DNA of 64,000 nt from Armatimonadetes bacterium Uphvl-Ar1 (GTDB lineage: Bacteria; Armatimonadota; Fimbriimonadia; Fimbriimonadales; Fimbriimonadaceae), in contig CP021423.1 in assembly GCA_002162075.1 (NCBI GenBank), forward strand, positions 2,728,001 to 2,792,000. The letters run 5' to 3'. The first letter of the stretch is position 1; every line of letters starts with the position of its first letter. The notes under the pieces are model-generated. The model saw only the letters and a program-made list of their open reading frames with translations, did not search any database and had not been told where the DNA came from. A program made the position numbers and the translations under genes. This document shows, piece after piece, positions 53,852 to 62,887 of this stretch.

Positions 53852-56800
53852 ATGCTTCAGTTTCTCAGAAAACTCCTTGACACCAGCTCGAAAGAGGTTG
53901 CGAGTCTTCAACCGATTGTCGAATCCATTAACTTGCTTGAACCCAAATATGAGGGAATGAGCGATGACGACCTCAAGGCCATGGGGCCGACATTCCGGTC
54001 TCAGCTCCAAGCTGGCGAGAAGACGATTGACGAAATTTTGCCAGATGTCTTTGCGGCGGTTCGCGAGGTTTCTCGGCGCACGCTCGGGATGCGCCAGTTC
54101 GATGTTCAGATGATCGGTGGTGTCGTTTTGCACCAAGGAAAGATCTCGGAGATGCGGACTGGGGAAGGAAAGACCCTGGTTGCGGTTGCGCCGATGGTTT
54201 TGAACGCATTGGGGGGCAAGGGTGCGCATTTGGTTACAGTCAACGACTACTTGGCTCGCCGTGATGCCGTGTGGATGGGTCCGATTTACCACTCATTTGG
54301 ATTGAGCTTAGGGATTGTCCAAGGTCAGGGTGCTGATTCGGATGAGCTTGGTGGGAGCTTTATCTATGAGCCGGGATATGAGCATAGCGATCCCCGCTAT
54401 ACGAACCTCCGGCCCTGCTCACGTCGCGAAGCTTATTTGTGCGACATCACATACGGAACAAACCACGAGTTTGGGTTTGACTACTTGCGCGACAACATGG
54501 CATTTGAGAAAGAGCATTTGTCGATGCGCGAATTGAACTTTGCGTTGATTGACGAAGTTGACTCAATTTTGATTGACGAGGCGCGTACGCCGCACATCAT
54601 CAGCGGCCCGAGTGCGGAAGACGTCTCGGTTTATGCGGTTCTGGACAAGATTGTCAAAGAGATGATCCCGGAAGAGCATTACACGAGTGACAAAAAGAGC
54701 CACTCGGCGAGCTTTACCGAGGAAGGGATGGATTACCTTGAGGAGGCTTTGGGGATTGACAATATCGCCGAAGAGCCGATGATGTTCCATCACGCAGGGG
54801 CGGCGATCAAAGCGTACAGCTTGTTTGAGAAAAACGTGCATTACGTTGTGCGCAACGGTGAAGTCGTGATTGTTGACGAGAATACGGGCCGGATGATGTT
54901 CGGTCGACGTTTCAGTGATGGTTTGCACCAGGCACTTGAGGCCAAGGAAGGGGTACAGGTTCAGCGTGAAAGTCAAACCGTTGCGGTGATCACATTCCAG
55001 AATTTGTTCCGGATGTATAACAAGCTGTCGGGAATGACCGGAACGGCTAAAACCGAAGAAGATGAATTCCGGAAAATCTATGGCTTGGAAGTTGTGGCGA
55101 TTCCGACTCACCGCCCGATGGTTCGGAAGGATCAGGAAGACATTGTTTACAAGTCGATGGACGTGAAGTACCGGGGGGTTGCGCGGGAGATTTTGCGTCT
55201 TTACACGAAGCAACAACCGACGCTGGTGGGGACTCGATCGATTGAGACGACGGAATTGGTTTCTGGTCGTTTGGAAGCAGAAATGCTCCAGAAGTTGATC
55301 CTGACGGATTACGTTCTGGACAAGATTTTGAACGAGAAATCATCGGGGAGTCTGAAGAAGGAAGCAGATCCTTTGTTCGATACGCCTTTGCCGGATTTGA
55401 CAATGTCGATGATTAAGAATGTGATGGGTTCGGCGGGACTGCCGACCGACCCGCATTCGGCTGAAATCAGCGACTGGTTCCTCTCGAAGCATGATTTGAA
55501 GGGGAACGGTGAGTATTTGAAGGAGGCGTTAGCGCACGGAGTTCCGCACAACGTTTTGAACGCAAAATTCCACGAAAAGGAAGCTTTGATTGTCTCGGAA
55601 GCGGGTCGAAAAGGTGCGGTGACGATCGCTACGAACATGGCGGGACGGGGAGTTGACATTCTCCTTGGGGGTCGCGTTCAGGACGAGGAAGTTTTGCGGG
55701 CACGAGAGCAGGACGATGTCGCGGGTGGTCAGACTCACGACTACGACGATACGTTCATTTCATTCCGGCGCGGTGGTAAGGAGCGAGCAGCTCCGCCTTT
55801 GCCTTTGGATGATACAGAGCGAAGAGCGGCGGCAGAAGAAGTTCGCGAATTGGGAGGTCTTTTCATCCTCGGTACTGAGCGACACGAAAGTCGGCGAATC
55901 GACAACCAGTTACGGGGTCGCGCAGGTCGTCAGGGTGATCCGGGCGAGAGCCGATTCTTTGTTTCGCTTGAAGACGAGCTGTGGCGAATTTTTAATAAGA
56001 ACATGATGGACAATCCGGTTCTGAAGGCTTGGCCGACGATGGAAGAAGTCCGGGCGAAGTTCATCAGCGGAATGATCTTGAAGACGCAAGAACGGATTGA
56101 GAACCACTTCTTTGAAGCTCGGAAGCACATTCTGGAATACGATGACGTTTTGAACGCGCAACGCGAACACGTTTATGGTATGCGTCGGGAGATATTGCTC
56201 GGCAAACCGTGCCGAGATGAGATCACTCAAGGAATTAGTACATTCATTGCTGAAACGGTTTCGTCAGGTCGCGAGATGGACATTGACACGGGCGACATTA
56301 CGTTTGATCACGAAAAGGTTTATGAACGATTGAACGAGGTGATGCCGCTGGTTGATCACATGACTCCGAGTCAGTTCAATGGCCTGGCTTATGGTCAGGA
56401 AATGATTGACGAACTCACGGCAATTGCATCGAAGGAATACGACGCCAAACATGCGAAATACGGTGAAGAAGTGTTTGCCCAGCTTGAGCAACAAGTGATG
56501 CTTCGCGCGATCAATGATGCTTGGATGGACCACTTGAAGATGATTGACTACATTCGCGAGGGGATTAGCTTGCGCGGATATGGTCAGACTGATCCTCTGG
56601 TTGCCTACAAGAAAGAGACATTTGACTTGTTCCAACATACGAAGAAGCAGATTCGAGATACCGCGGTCAAGATGGTGTTTTATGCTCAGATCCGCACGGA
56701 AGCACCTCAGCAAGCTCCGGTGGAGTCGCAGGTTCCGGAGCAAGAGATGGCGATGATGGCTCTGGATGAAGAGGTTCAACCAAAGGAGATTGATTTGGAT

Positions 56801-56908
56801 TCAGTTGACTGGAGCCGGGTTGGTCGTAATCAGGATTGTCCTTGTGGCAGTGGTAAGAAGTTCAAGAATTGCCACTATCCAATGCTTCGAGCGATGGGAA
56901 AGATCTAA
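53852..56908 (+). CDS. secA: Preprotein translocase ATPase SecA
   Basis: A 1018-residue SecA, the motor that drives proteins through SecYEG. Walker A is EMRTGEGKTLVAV, the DEAD box is NFALIDEVDSILIDEARTPH, and TYGTNHEFGFDYLRDNM and GRAGRQGDPGESRFFVSLED are the usual motifs. The C-terminal SEC-C zinc motif is QDCPCGSGKKFKNCHY. The longer length relative to E. coli (901) comes from an extra segment around residues 465-560 (the region of LILTDYVLDKILNEKSSG) and from one around QDEEVLRAREQDDVAGGQTH. SecY lies 6 kb downstream. Confidence 0.97.
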   Translation: MLQFLRKLLDTSSKEVASLQPIVESINLLEPKYEGMSDDDLKAMGPTFRSQLQAGEKTIDEILPDVFAAVREVSRRTLGMRQFDVQMIGGVVLHQGKISEMRTGEGKTLVAVAPMVLNALGGKGAHLVTVNDYLARRDAVWMGPIYHSFGLSLGIVQGQGADSDELGGSFIYEPGYEHSDPRYTNLRPCSRREAYLCDITYGTNHEFGFDYLRDNMAFEKEHLSMRELNFALIDEVDSILIDEARTPHIISGPSAEDVSVYAVLDKIVKEMIPEEHYTSDKKSHSASFTEEGMDYLEEALGIDNIAEEPMMFHHAGAAIKAYSLFEKNVHYVVRNGEVVIVDENTGRMMFGRRFSDGLHQALEAKEGVQVQRESQTVAVITFQNLFRMYNKLSGMTGTAKTEEDEFRKIYGLEVVAIPTHRPMVRKDQEDIVYKSMDVKYRGVAREILRLYTKQQPTLVGTRSIETTELVSGRLEAEMLQKLILTDYVLDKILNEKSSGSLKKEADPLFDTPLPDLTMSMIKNVMGSAGLPTDPHSAEISDWFLSKHDLKGNGEYLKEALAHGVPHNVLNAKFHEKEALIVSEAGRKGAVTIATNMAGRGVDILLGGRVQDEEVLRAREQDDVAGGQTHDYDDTFISFRRGGKERAAPPLPLDDTERRAAAEEVRELGGLFILGTERHESRRIDNQLRGRAGRQGDPGESRFFVSLEDELWRIFNKNMMDNPVLKAWPTMEEVRAKFISGMILKTQERIENHFFEARKHILEYDDVLNAQREHVYGMRREILLGKPCRDEITQGISTFIAETVSSGREMDIDTGDITFDHEKVYERLNEVMPLVDHMTPSQFNGLAYGQEMIDELTAIASKEYDAKHAKYGEEVFAQLEQQVMLRAINDAWMDHLKMIDYIREGISLRGYGQTDPLVAYKKETFDLFQHTKKQIRDTAVKMVFYAQIRTEAPQQAPVESQVPEQEMAMMALDEEVQPKEIDLDSVDWSRVGRNQDCPCGSGKKFKNCHYPMLRAMGKI

Positions 56909-56927
56909 TTTTTCCCTGAGTTGGATG

Positions 56928-56962
56928 ATTTCAGCCTGGTGAGTGCCGGGCTGAAATTTTTT
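56928..56962. terminator. Terminator after secA
   Basis: ATTTCAGCC (56928-56936) pairs with GGCTGAAAT (56949-56957), followed by TTTTT. It lies between secA and the convergent TPR gene and may serve both. Confidence 0.75.
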
Positions 56963-57563
56963 AGTACAACCATCCGCGTTCACGGTGTTTTATAAGGCCC
57001 AGGAGCTTAGCGAGATCAGGGATGGCCGGGTGGTCGGGTTTTGACTCTGTTAGGATGCGAAAGTGCCGTTTTGCTTCTTCGTATTCGGCCATTTTGTGTT
57101 TGAATTCGGTGAGCTGGGCAAGGGCATCGGAGCAGTGGGGGTCGAGTTCGAGTTGGTTTTGAATGGCTTGCTCCGCCCAATTGAAGTTTCCGGCGGCCAT
57201 TAATTCGCGGGTGTGAATTTGGAGGGCTTTTTGCAGCATCTTTGTGGCGAGCGGGTGGTTGGGATTGAGTTCGAGAGTTCGCTTGAATTCGTTGATGGCC
57301 CGGTATGGATCACCGGTTTCCATGAGGGCAAGTCCGTGCCCGAAATGAAGTTCTGGCTGATTGAACGAGAGTTTGATGCCTTTCTCGAAGACTTGGAGGG
57401 CTTCTGCGGATTGACTTGTGGCGTGGAGGGCGAATGCAAGACCGATGATTGCCTCGGTATTGCTGGGATCAATTTCAACCACTTGTTGAAAGGCAGTTGC
57501 AGCCTCAGAAAACTGATTGCTCTTAAAAAGTGATTTACCGCGCTCTAAGAGTTGTGAACTCAT
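56961..57563 (-). CDS. TPR repeat protein
   Basis: About 200 residues from the ATG at 57563 (MSSQLLERGKSLFKSNQFSE); the longer frame adds an unlikely basic leader that overlaps the next gene. TPR units are visible: FSEAATAFQQVVEIDPSNTE, SAEALQVFEKGIKLSFNQPE, DPYRAINEFKRTLELNPNHP, and WAEQAIQNQLELDPHCSDA. No signal peptide, so it is likely a cytoplasmic scaffold. It follows the larger TPR gene by 94 bases and probably shares its role. Confidence 0.78.
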   Translation of the reverse strand: MSSQLLERGKSLFKSNQFSEAATAFQQVVEIDPSNTEAIIGLAFALHATSQSAEALQVFEKGIKLSFNQPELHFGHGLALMETGDPYRAINEFKRTLELNPNHPLATKMLQKALQIHTRELMAAGNFNWAEQAIQNQLELDPHCSDALAQLTEFKHKMAEYEEAKRHFRILTESKPDHPAIPDLAKLLGLIKHRERGWLY

Positions 57564-57657
57564 CGTTGTGCCCTTATGGGTTTTAACGATTGAGACCAGA
57601 TGATGGTTTAGTCCGAAGGTGAATTTCCGGTCAATTCGACCTCCTGATCTCCAGTCT

Positions 57658-59601
57658 TTACTTTTTCTTAAAGAGTTTTTTGAAGAAGCCACCAGACTCT
57701 TCGGGAGCGTTCCGACCTGAAATAACCGTCCCGATGATGGGATCGACGGTTTTTCCGCAATGGGGGCAGAGCCTTGACCGACCGAGCATCATTTGTTTGC
57801 AAGCGGGGCAGGGAAGCATTTCGGGGACTTCTGAGTAGGCTTTGACGTTGCCGACGATGGATTTATTGGGGTCATTGATCGTTGGTTCTTCTTTGGGGGT
57901 TTCCGGTTGGTAGCCTCTTTCAGCGGGGAGAAGGAGATCGGCTTGTTGGGAGAGGGGAACTTCTCCGGCTCCAGCGGACATTTCAGGTGCATCGAACCCG
58001 AGTTCGATCGCGATTTTTGCGGCTTGGGTGCCCTGTCCGGTTTCTTTGTAGTATTCAAAGAGGAGGCGAGTTGTGGATTCGTCGGCGGGGTCTAGTTTGT
58101 GGGCTTTTTCCAGGAACTGCTCAATTGCGAGGAGATTGCCGATTTCTCTCATGTGATCGCAATAACCAAGGAGGCTGATTTTTAGTGCGGTCTTAGCTTC
58201 TTCGTGCTTGGGGTCTTGGCGGAGTGCTTCTTCAAAGGGGTGAATGGCGTGGGAATGATCCCCAAGTTTTTGGTGGGCGAGGCCGAATCCATACTGTGAT
58301 TGGGCATCTTCAAATCGGATAACCGTGGCTTTTTTGAAGACTTCGGCGGCTTTTTGTGGCTGATCGGCATCGAGGTAGGCGAAGCCGAGCTTGCGCCAAT
58401 TTTGCCAGTCTTCATTGTTGGAGGCGAGGTGGGCGGTGAGGTTATCGATGCCTTCGATGTCGACAGATGATGCTGCGGTTGTGTTTCCGGTGTTGGATGT
58501 AGTTGACTTTTTGGGTTTTATTTCTTCCGGTGTCGCAATTCCGTGGGCGGTGAGGTCTTTGATAACCGCTTGCTTTTTGTGTCCTTGACCTGATTCTGTG
58601 TAGTATCCGAGGAGGCGTGCGGTGACATGCTCATCGGTAGAGTCGTTTTTGTGGGCCCTTTCGAGATATTGTTCGACGGCGAACAGATTGCCGATGTCTT
58701 CCATGTGGTCGACATATGCGAGCAGTGACTTATTGAGGGCGGGTTTGGCTTTGGCGTGGTGTTTGTCTCTGTTCAGAGCTTCTTCAAAAGCGTGGATCGC
58801 GTGTGAATGATCGTCGAGATCCTGGAGGCTTTGTCCATATCCGTACTGCGCTTCGGCGTCATCGGGGCGAATCACCGTTGCTTTTTTGAACGCATCGTGG
58901 GCGGCTTGAGGGTTGTTTGCTTCGAGTTCAAGGAAACCAATTGCGCGATGGGCTTGCCAATTGTTTGATTGTTCGGCGACAAGGGATCGGAGTTCGGGTA
59001 AGGACTGAGGGAGTTCCTTGTCAGCGGCGGTTTCTTCGGGTTGGTAGAGTTCGCGGTCGGGGACGGGGATTTCCCGGCGATTGAGTTCAACTTTGGCGAT
59101 TTCAAGTTTGTTTGCTTGACCAGTTTTTTCGTAGTATCGGAAGAGTTGGATGGTGATGGATTCGTCTTCAGGATTAAATTTGTGGGCTTTTTCGAGATAT
59201 TCCTCGACGGCGAGGAGGTTGCCGATCTCCTTCATTCTTTGGACTTGTGCAAGCAATGATTCTGAGATCGCGATTTTTGAGGGTTCGTGTTTGTGGTCGT
59301 GTCGAAGGGCTTCTTCGAGAGCTTTGATGGCTTTGGCGTGATCGCTGGCTTTTTGGAAGGCGATACCGGAGCCGTACTGAGCTTCAACGTCATCGGGACG
59401 GATGAGGGTCGCTTTGCTGAAGGCAGCGACGGCTTCCGAGGGATTGTCTTTTTGGATATTTGTAAAACCTAGCCCCCGCCAGGCCATCCACTTTTCAGAG
59501 TTTTCGGTCACGACTTCTGTGAAGAGTTGGTGAGCGAGGTCGATGTTGTTTTGATCAAGCGCCTCTTGCCCTTGCGCGATCTTTTCTTCCAAATTTGGCA
59601 T
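57658..59601 (-). CDS. TPR protein with three long super-repeats and zinc ribbon
   Basis: A 647-residue protein built of three copies of a unit of about 140 residues (about 34-175, 212-350, 397-535). Each holds a tryptophan start, a LGF/IGF segment, FKKATVIRPDDAEAQYG, a DHSHAIHAFEEAL helix, IGNLLAVEQYLEKAHK and a tyrosine-rich YYxETGQ end. Each unit contains several TPR-like helix pairs. The C-terminus has a zinc ribbon, CPACKQMMLGRSRLCPHCGK, and a very basic end FFKKLFKKK. No membrane helix is seen. The basic tail could bind lipid or nucleic acid. No known function fits this whole layout. Confidence 0.82.
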   Translation of the reverse strand: MPNLEEKIAQGQEALDQNNIDLAHQLFTEVVTENSEKWMAWRGLGFTNIQKDNPSEAVAAFSKATLIRPDDVEAQYGSGIAFQKASDHAKAIKALEEALRHDHKHEPSKIAISESLLAQVQRMKEIGNLLAVEEYLEKAHKFNPEDESITIQLFRYYEKTGQANKLEIAKVELNRREIPVPDRELYQPEETAADKELPQSLPELRSLVAEQSNNWQAHRAIGFLELEANNPQAAHDAFKKATVIRPDDAEAQYGYGQSLQDLDDHSHAIHAFEEALNRDKHHAKAKPALNKSLLAYVDHMEDIGNLFAVEQYLERAHKNDSTDEHVTARLLGYYTESGQGHKKQAVIKDLTAHGIATPEEIKPKKSTTSNTGNTTAASSVDIEGIDNLTAHLASNNEDWQNWRKLGFAYLDADQPQKAAEVFKKATVIRFEDAQSQYGFGLAHQKLGDHSHAIHPFEEALRQDPKHEEAKTALKISLLGYCDHMREIGNLLAIEQFLEKAHKLDPADESTTRLLFEYYKETGQGTQAAKIAIELGFDAPEMSAGAGEVPLSQQADLLLPAERGYQPETPKEEPTINDPNKSIVGNVKAYSEVPEMLPCPACKQMMLGRSRLCPHCGKTVDPIIGTVISGRNAPEESGGFFKKLFKKK

Positions 59602-59847
59602 CCCAAAGCTATTTTAATTGAAAAGGGTTGTGAGAACAAACAGAAATTTTTTTGGGGGGTGAGGGTCGGGAATCGGGTCCCCTGGCTCAGTGGGGACCCA
59701 GGTGAGTTCAATTGCTCTGTTTCGGCTGGTATCATTTGAGGCTGTCTCTGCCTGTCAGAGGCAATACAACTGAACCACGAGCTAGGTGGGATGGTGCTTG
59801 CTAAGGCCCGCCAAACCAAACCAGTTCGGGAACGGTGGGTAAGAACA
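59602..59847 (+). promoter_or_regulatory. Leader region of the rpsN operon
   Basis: These 246 bases separate the divergent TPR gene from rpsN. GGGTCCCC (59675-59682) and GGGGACCC (59692-59699) form a perfect 8-bp stem with a 9-base loop. A weaker TGCCT/AGGCA hairpin lies near 59750-59762. An in-frame ATG at 59791 would lengthen S14 by 19 residues unlike the family, so I treat it as leader. A structured leader could bind a regulatory ribosomal protein, but I see no established motif. Confidence 0.4.
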
Positions 59848-60150
59848 ATGGCCAAAGAATGTCTCATTAACAAGCATGCGAAGCTTGAAGCTCGGTGGGC
59901 CGAGTTTGAAGCGCGCAAAGCGGCGATTGAAAACGACCAATCCTTGAGCAAGGAGCAGCGCGCTCAGGCTTTGGAGGCGTTGGAAGAATCGCGCATTAAG
60001 AATCGACTTTACAAGTCACGTCGCTATAACCGATGTGCCGAGACGGGTCGTCCGAAGGGTTATTACCGTTACTTCGGCGTTTGTCGTCAGGTACTTCGTG
60101 AGAAGGCTCACCTTGGTTTGTTGCCAGGAGTTAAGAAATCCAGCTGGTAA
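59848..60150 (+). CDS. rpsN: Ribosomal protein S14
   Basis: A 100-residue S14 of the long, zinc-free type: [20 protein letters not shown] at the start and [20 protein letters not shown] then [14 protein letters not shown] at the end. There is no CxxC pair of the short zinc form. The ATG at 59848 is the family start. In most bacteria rplN-rplX-rplE come before rpsN; here the gene stands first after a divergent TPR gene, so the spc operon is split. Confidence 0.95.
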   Translation: MAKECLINKHAKLEARWAEFEARKAAIENDQSLSKEQRAQALEALEESRIKNRLYKSRRYNRCAETGRPKGYYRYFGVCRQVLREKAHLGLLPGVKKSSW

Positions 60151-60168
60151 CAGTGGAGGAAGAGCATT

Positions 60169-60564
60169 ATGCATAGTGATCCGATTGCTGACCTTTTGAC
60201 GCGGATTCGTAACGGCCTGCGGGCAAGCCACATGCATGTGGACGTTCCGATGAGCAAGATCAAGGTTGAAGTAGTAAAGATTCTTGAACAGGAAGGATTT
60301 TTGAGTTCGCACGAGGTGGTTGCTGAAGGCAAGTTCCCGGTGTTGCGAGTTCATTTGAAATACGACTCACGCCGTAAGCCGGTGATTCACAACATTAAGC
60401 GTGTGAGCACTCCTGGTTTGCGCGTTTACCGAGCCGCCAGTGATCTTCGCCCGGTGCGAAGTGGTTTGGCGACGATGGTTCTGACGACAAGTCAGGGAGT
60501 CATGACCGACCGTGAAGCACGCCGACGTCGAATCGGTGGTGAAGTGCTTTGCCAGGTGCATTAA
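60169..60564 (+). CDS. rpsH: Ribosomal protein S8
   Basis: A 131-residue S8, which binds 16S rRNA helix 21 and in enterobacteria represses the spc operon. MHSDPIADLLTRIRNGLRAS at the start and GLATMVLTTSQGVMTDREA with RRRRIGGEVLC at the end are standard. The ribosome site GGAGGAAGAGC is just upstream. It follows rpsN by 18 bases. Confidence 0.97.
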   Translation: MHSDPIADLLTRIRNGLRASHMHVDVPMSKIKVEVVKILEQEGFLSSHEVVAEGKFPVLRVHLKYDSRRKPVIHNIKRVSTPGLRVYRAASDLRPVRSGLATMVLTTSQGVMTDREARRRRIGGEVLCQVH

Positions 60565-60579
60565 GGAGGCGATGAACTC

Positions 60580-61134
60580 ATGTCACGAATTGGATTGAAG
60601 CCTATTCCTGTCTCCGACAAAGTTTCTGTGTCCGTTGAGAATTCCGTTGTGACCGTGAAAGGTCCAAAGGGTGAATTGACTCAGCCGATCCACGGAGAGT
60701 TGACGGTGAAGCAGGACGGCGGAGTTTTGCAAGTTGAGCGTCCGAACAATGACCGCGAGAATCGTTCTCAGCACGGTTTGGCGCGGACGTTGATTTCAAA
60801 TATGATTGCGGGTGTGACCGAAGGTCACAAGAAGACTTTGGAAATTCACGGGGTTGGTTACCGTGCGGCGGTTCAGGGCAAGGATTTGGTTTTGAACGTT
60901 GGCTACAGCCACCCGGTTGAGATCAAAGCTCCGGCAGGAATCACTTTTGAAGTCCCGGCCCCGGAAAAGGGTAAGGCGTTGACGATTATTGTGAGCGGTA
61001 TTGATAAGGCCTTGGTTGGTCAGATCGCTGCTGACGTTCGGAAAACGCGCAAGCCTGATCCTTACAAGGGCAAGGGCGTTCGTTATCAGGGCGAAATTGT
61101 TCGCACCCGACCCGGTAAGAGGGCCGGTAAGTAA
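60580..61134 (+). CDS. rplF: Ribosomal protein L6
   Basis: A 184-residue L6 (uL6), located near the sarcin-ricin loop of 23S rRNA. MSRIGLKPIPVSDKVSVSVE opens the first of two similar domains; the second ends DPYKGKGVRYQGEIVRTRPG, the usual signature. Preceded by AAGGAGGCG. Spacing of 15 bases to rpsH and rplR keeps the spc order. Confidence 0.97.
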   Translation: MSRIGLKPIPVSDKVSVSVENSVVTVKGPKGELTQPIHGELTVKQDGGVLQVERPNNDRENRSQHGLARTLISNMIAGVTEGHKKTLEIHGVGYRAAVQGKDLVLNVGYSHPVEIKAPAGITFEVPAPEKGKALTIIVSGIDKALVGQIAADVRKTRKPDPYKGKGVRYQGEIVRTRPGKRAGK

Positions 61135-61149
61135 TCCGGAAATACGACC

Positions 61150-61503
61150 ATGGCAGTTAAGACACGAACTCAAATGCGGAAAGCGCGTCACGTGCGCATT
61201 CGCAAGCATCTGGCTGGTACTCCGGAGCGCCCCCGATTGGCGGTCTTTCGGAGCAGCAAGCACTTGTATGCTCAATTGATTGACGATGTAAACCGCGTGA
61301 CGCTGGCAGCAGCGAGTACGACGGAAAAGGATTTGAAGGCAGGCGATACCGTCGCTGGTGCAAAGGTCGTGGGTGAAACCCTGGCCAAGCGCGCCAAAGA
61401 GAAAGGCGTTAAAGCAGTGGTCTTTGATCGAGGTGGGTTCCAATATCACGGAACAATAGCGAGCCTCGCTGACGGTGCCCGCGAAGGGGGCCTGGAGTTC
61501 TAA
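61150..61503 (+). CDS. rplR: Ribosomal protein L18
   Basis: A 117-residue L18 that binds 5S rRNA. The basic start ([18 protein letters not shown]), [20 protein letters not shown] and the end [20 protein letters not shown] are typical. It ends two bases before the rpsE start. Confidence 0.97.
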   Translation: MAVKTRTQMRKARHVRIRKHLAGTPERPRLAVFRSSKHLYAQLIDDVNRVTLAAASTTEKDLKAGDTVAGAKVVGETLAKRAKEKGVKAVVFDRGGFQYHGTIASLADGAREGGLEF

Positions 61504-61504
61504 G

Positions 61505-62080
61505 ATGGCAAGAGGACCACGAATCGTAGGCCGGCGTCAGTCGGCGCTCAGAAACACGGAAGGACCGCAGTATGACGTGCGGGTGATCCGTTCGAACAAA
61601 GTGTTCAAGACTCACAAGGGTGGTAAGACGGCATCATGGTCGATTACTGTTGTAGTGGGAGATAACAAGGGCAAGGTTGGTCTTGGGATTGGCAAAGCTC
61701 GGGGTATTCCCGACGCGATCCGCAAGGCTGAAGAAGCTGCTCGAAAGAACATGTTCAGTGTCAATTTGATTGGGGAAACGATTCCCCACGCAATTGAAGC
61801 CGAGCATGGATCGGCTCGCGTGATTCTTCGCCCGGCATCGCCGGGTACGGGAGTTAAGGCGGGTTCTGCCGTTCGGCAGTGCTTGGAAGCGGCAGGCGTT
61901 CACAACGTTTTGGCGAAATGTCTTGGGAGTCGCAACGGGGTCAACTTGGCTTATGCGACGATGAAGGCGTTCCGCATGATGGAAGCTCCGGAATCGGCGG
62001 CGACTCGTCGAGGTGCAGATGTGAATGAGCTTGTTCCTTGGCTTGCTAAGGCTCGCAAAGAGGAGGCAGATCATGCTTAA
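61505..62080 (+). CDS. rpsE: Ribosomal protein S5
   Basis: A 191-residue S5, needed for decoding accuracy. The ATG at 61505 ([20 protein letters not shown]) is chosen over an in-frame start inside rpl[21 protein letters not shown] and [20 protein letters not shown] are core motifs. The end has a short basic/acidic tail. It overlaps rpmD by 8 bases. Confidence 0.96.
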   Translation: MARGPRIVGRRQSALRNTEGPQYDVRVIRSNKVFKTHKGGKTASWSITVVVGDNKGKVGLGIGKARGIPDAIRKAEEAARKNMFSVNLIGETIPHAIEAEHGSARVILRPASPGTGVKAGSAVRQCLEAAGVHNVLAKCLGSRNGVNLAYATMKAFRMMEAPESAATRRGADVNELVPWLAKARKEEADHA

Positions 62081-62450
62081 GGTCACCCTCGTCAAAAGCA
62101 AGATCGGCAATACGCCGGCAAACCGAGCAACTGTCAAGGCACTTGGTTTGAACAAGATTGGGAGCAGCAACACATTTGAAGACAGTGCTTCGATCCGCGG
62201 GATGATTCACAAAGTGAAGCATCTTTTGAAGGTTGAAGAAGTTGATGGTGTGGTTGTTCGACGTCGCCAAGATGGAAAAGCGGTCAGCGAAAAGCGGGCA
62301 GCCAAGGCGGCAGGCGCAGTAGCTCCGGTCAAGGAAAAGGCTCCGGCAAAAGCAAAGGCTGAACCGAAGAAGGAAGCCGTGAAGGAAGAATCTGCTGAGG
62401 CAAAGCCAAAGCGCACGACCAAGAAGAAGACTGAAGAGGCCAAATCATGA
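62073..62450 (+). CDS. rpmD: Ribosomal protein L30 with charged C-terminal extension
   Basis: Residues 1-60 are a normal L30 ([40 protein letters not shown]). L30 is usually about 60 residues, but this protein has 125. The extra part from about residue 66 is rich in Lys, Ala and Glu ([20 protein letters not shown]) and is likely disordered. The ATG at 62073 lies inside the end of rpsE. The last codons overlap the rplO start by four bases. Confidence 0.92.
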   Translation: MLKVTLVKSKIGNTPANRATVKALGLNKIGSSNTFEDSASIRGMIHKVKHLLKVEEVDGVVVRRRQDGKAVSEKRAAKAAGAVAPVKEKAPAKAKAEPKKEAVKEESAEAKPKRTTKKKTEEAKS

Positions 62451-62887
62451 ATTTGAATGATCTTTCCCCCAATCCGGGATCAACCAAGCGCAAGCGTCGA
62501 ATCGCTCGCGGTATTGGTTCCGGCATGGGTAAGACGGCAACCCGAGGAACCAAGGGGCAGAAGGCTCGACGCCAAATCCCGAACTGGTTTGAGGGTGGTC
62601 AGACCCCGATTCACCGCCGATTGCCGGTGAAGAAGGGTTTCCGCAACATTAACCATAAGGAGTACGCGATTGTGAACTTGGACGACTTGGAGAAGTTCTT
62701 CAAGGCGGGCGAGACGGTGAATCCGCAAGCGATTGTGGATCGCGGGATCATGAGCGACTTCAAGGACGGTTTGAAGGTTTTGGCTTTTGGCGAACTTTCG
62801 ATTAAGTTGCGAGTCGAGGCTCACAAGTTCAGCAAGACGGCAGCGGCAGCAATTGAAAAGGCTGGCGGCGAGGTCGTTACTCTGTGA
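62447..62887 (+). CDS. rplO: Ribosomal protein L15
   Basis: A 146-residue L15, a late-assembly 50S protein. [20 protein letters not shown] followed by [20 protein letters not shown] is the characteristic Gly-rich, rRNA-binding N-terminus, and [18 protein letters not shown] follows. Its stop overlaps the GTG start of secY by two to four bases. Confidence 0.97.
   Translation: MNLNDLSPNPGSTKRKRRIARGIGSGMGKTATRGTKGQKARRQIPNWFEGGQTPIHRRLPVKKGFRNINHKEYAIVNLDDLEKFFKAGETVNPQAIVDRGIMSDFKDGLKVLAFGELSIKLRVEAHKFSKTAAAAIEKAGGEVVTL

Noticed and set aside
59791-59847. Longer S14 start adding [19 protein letters not shown]
   Set aside because: No S14 protein I know has such an extension, and the ATG at 59848 matches the family N-terminus.
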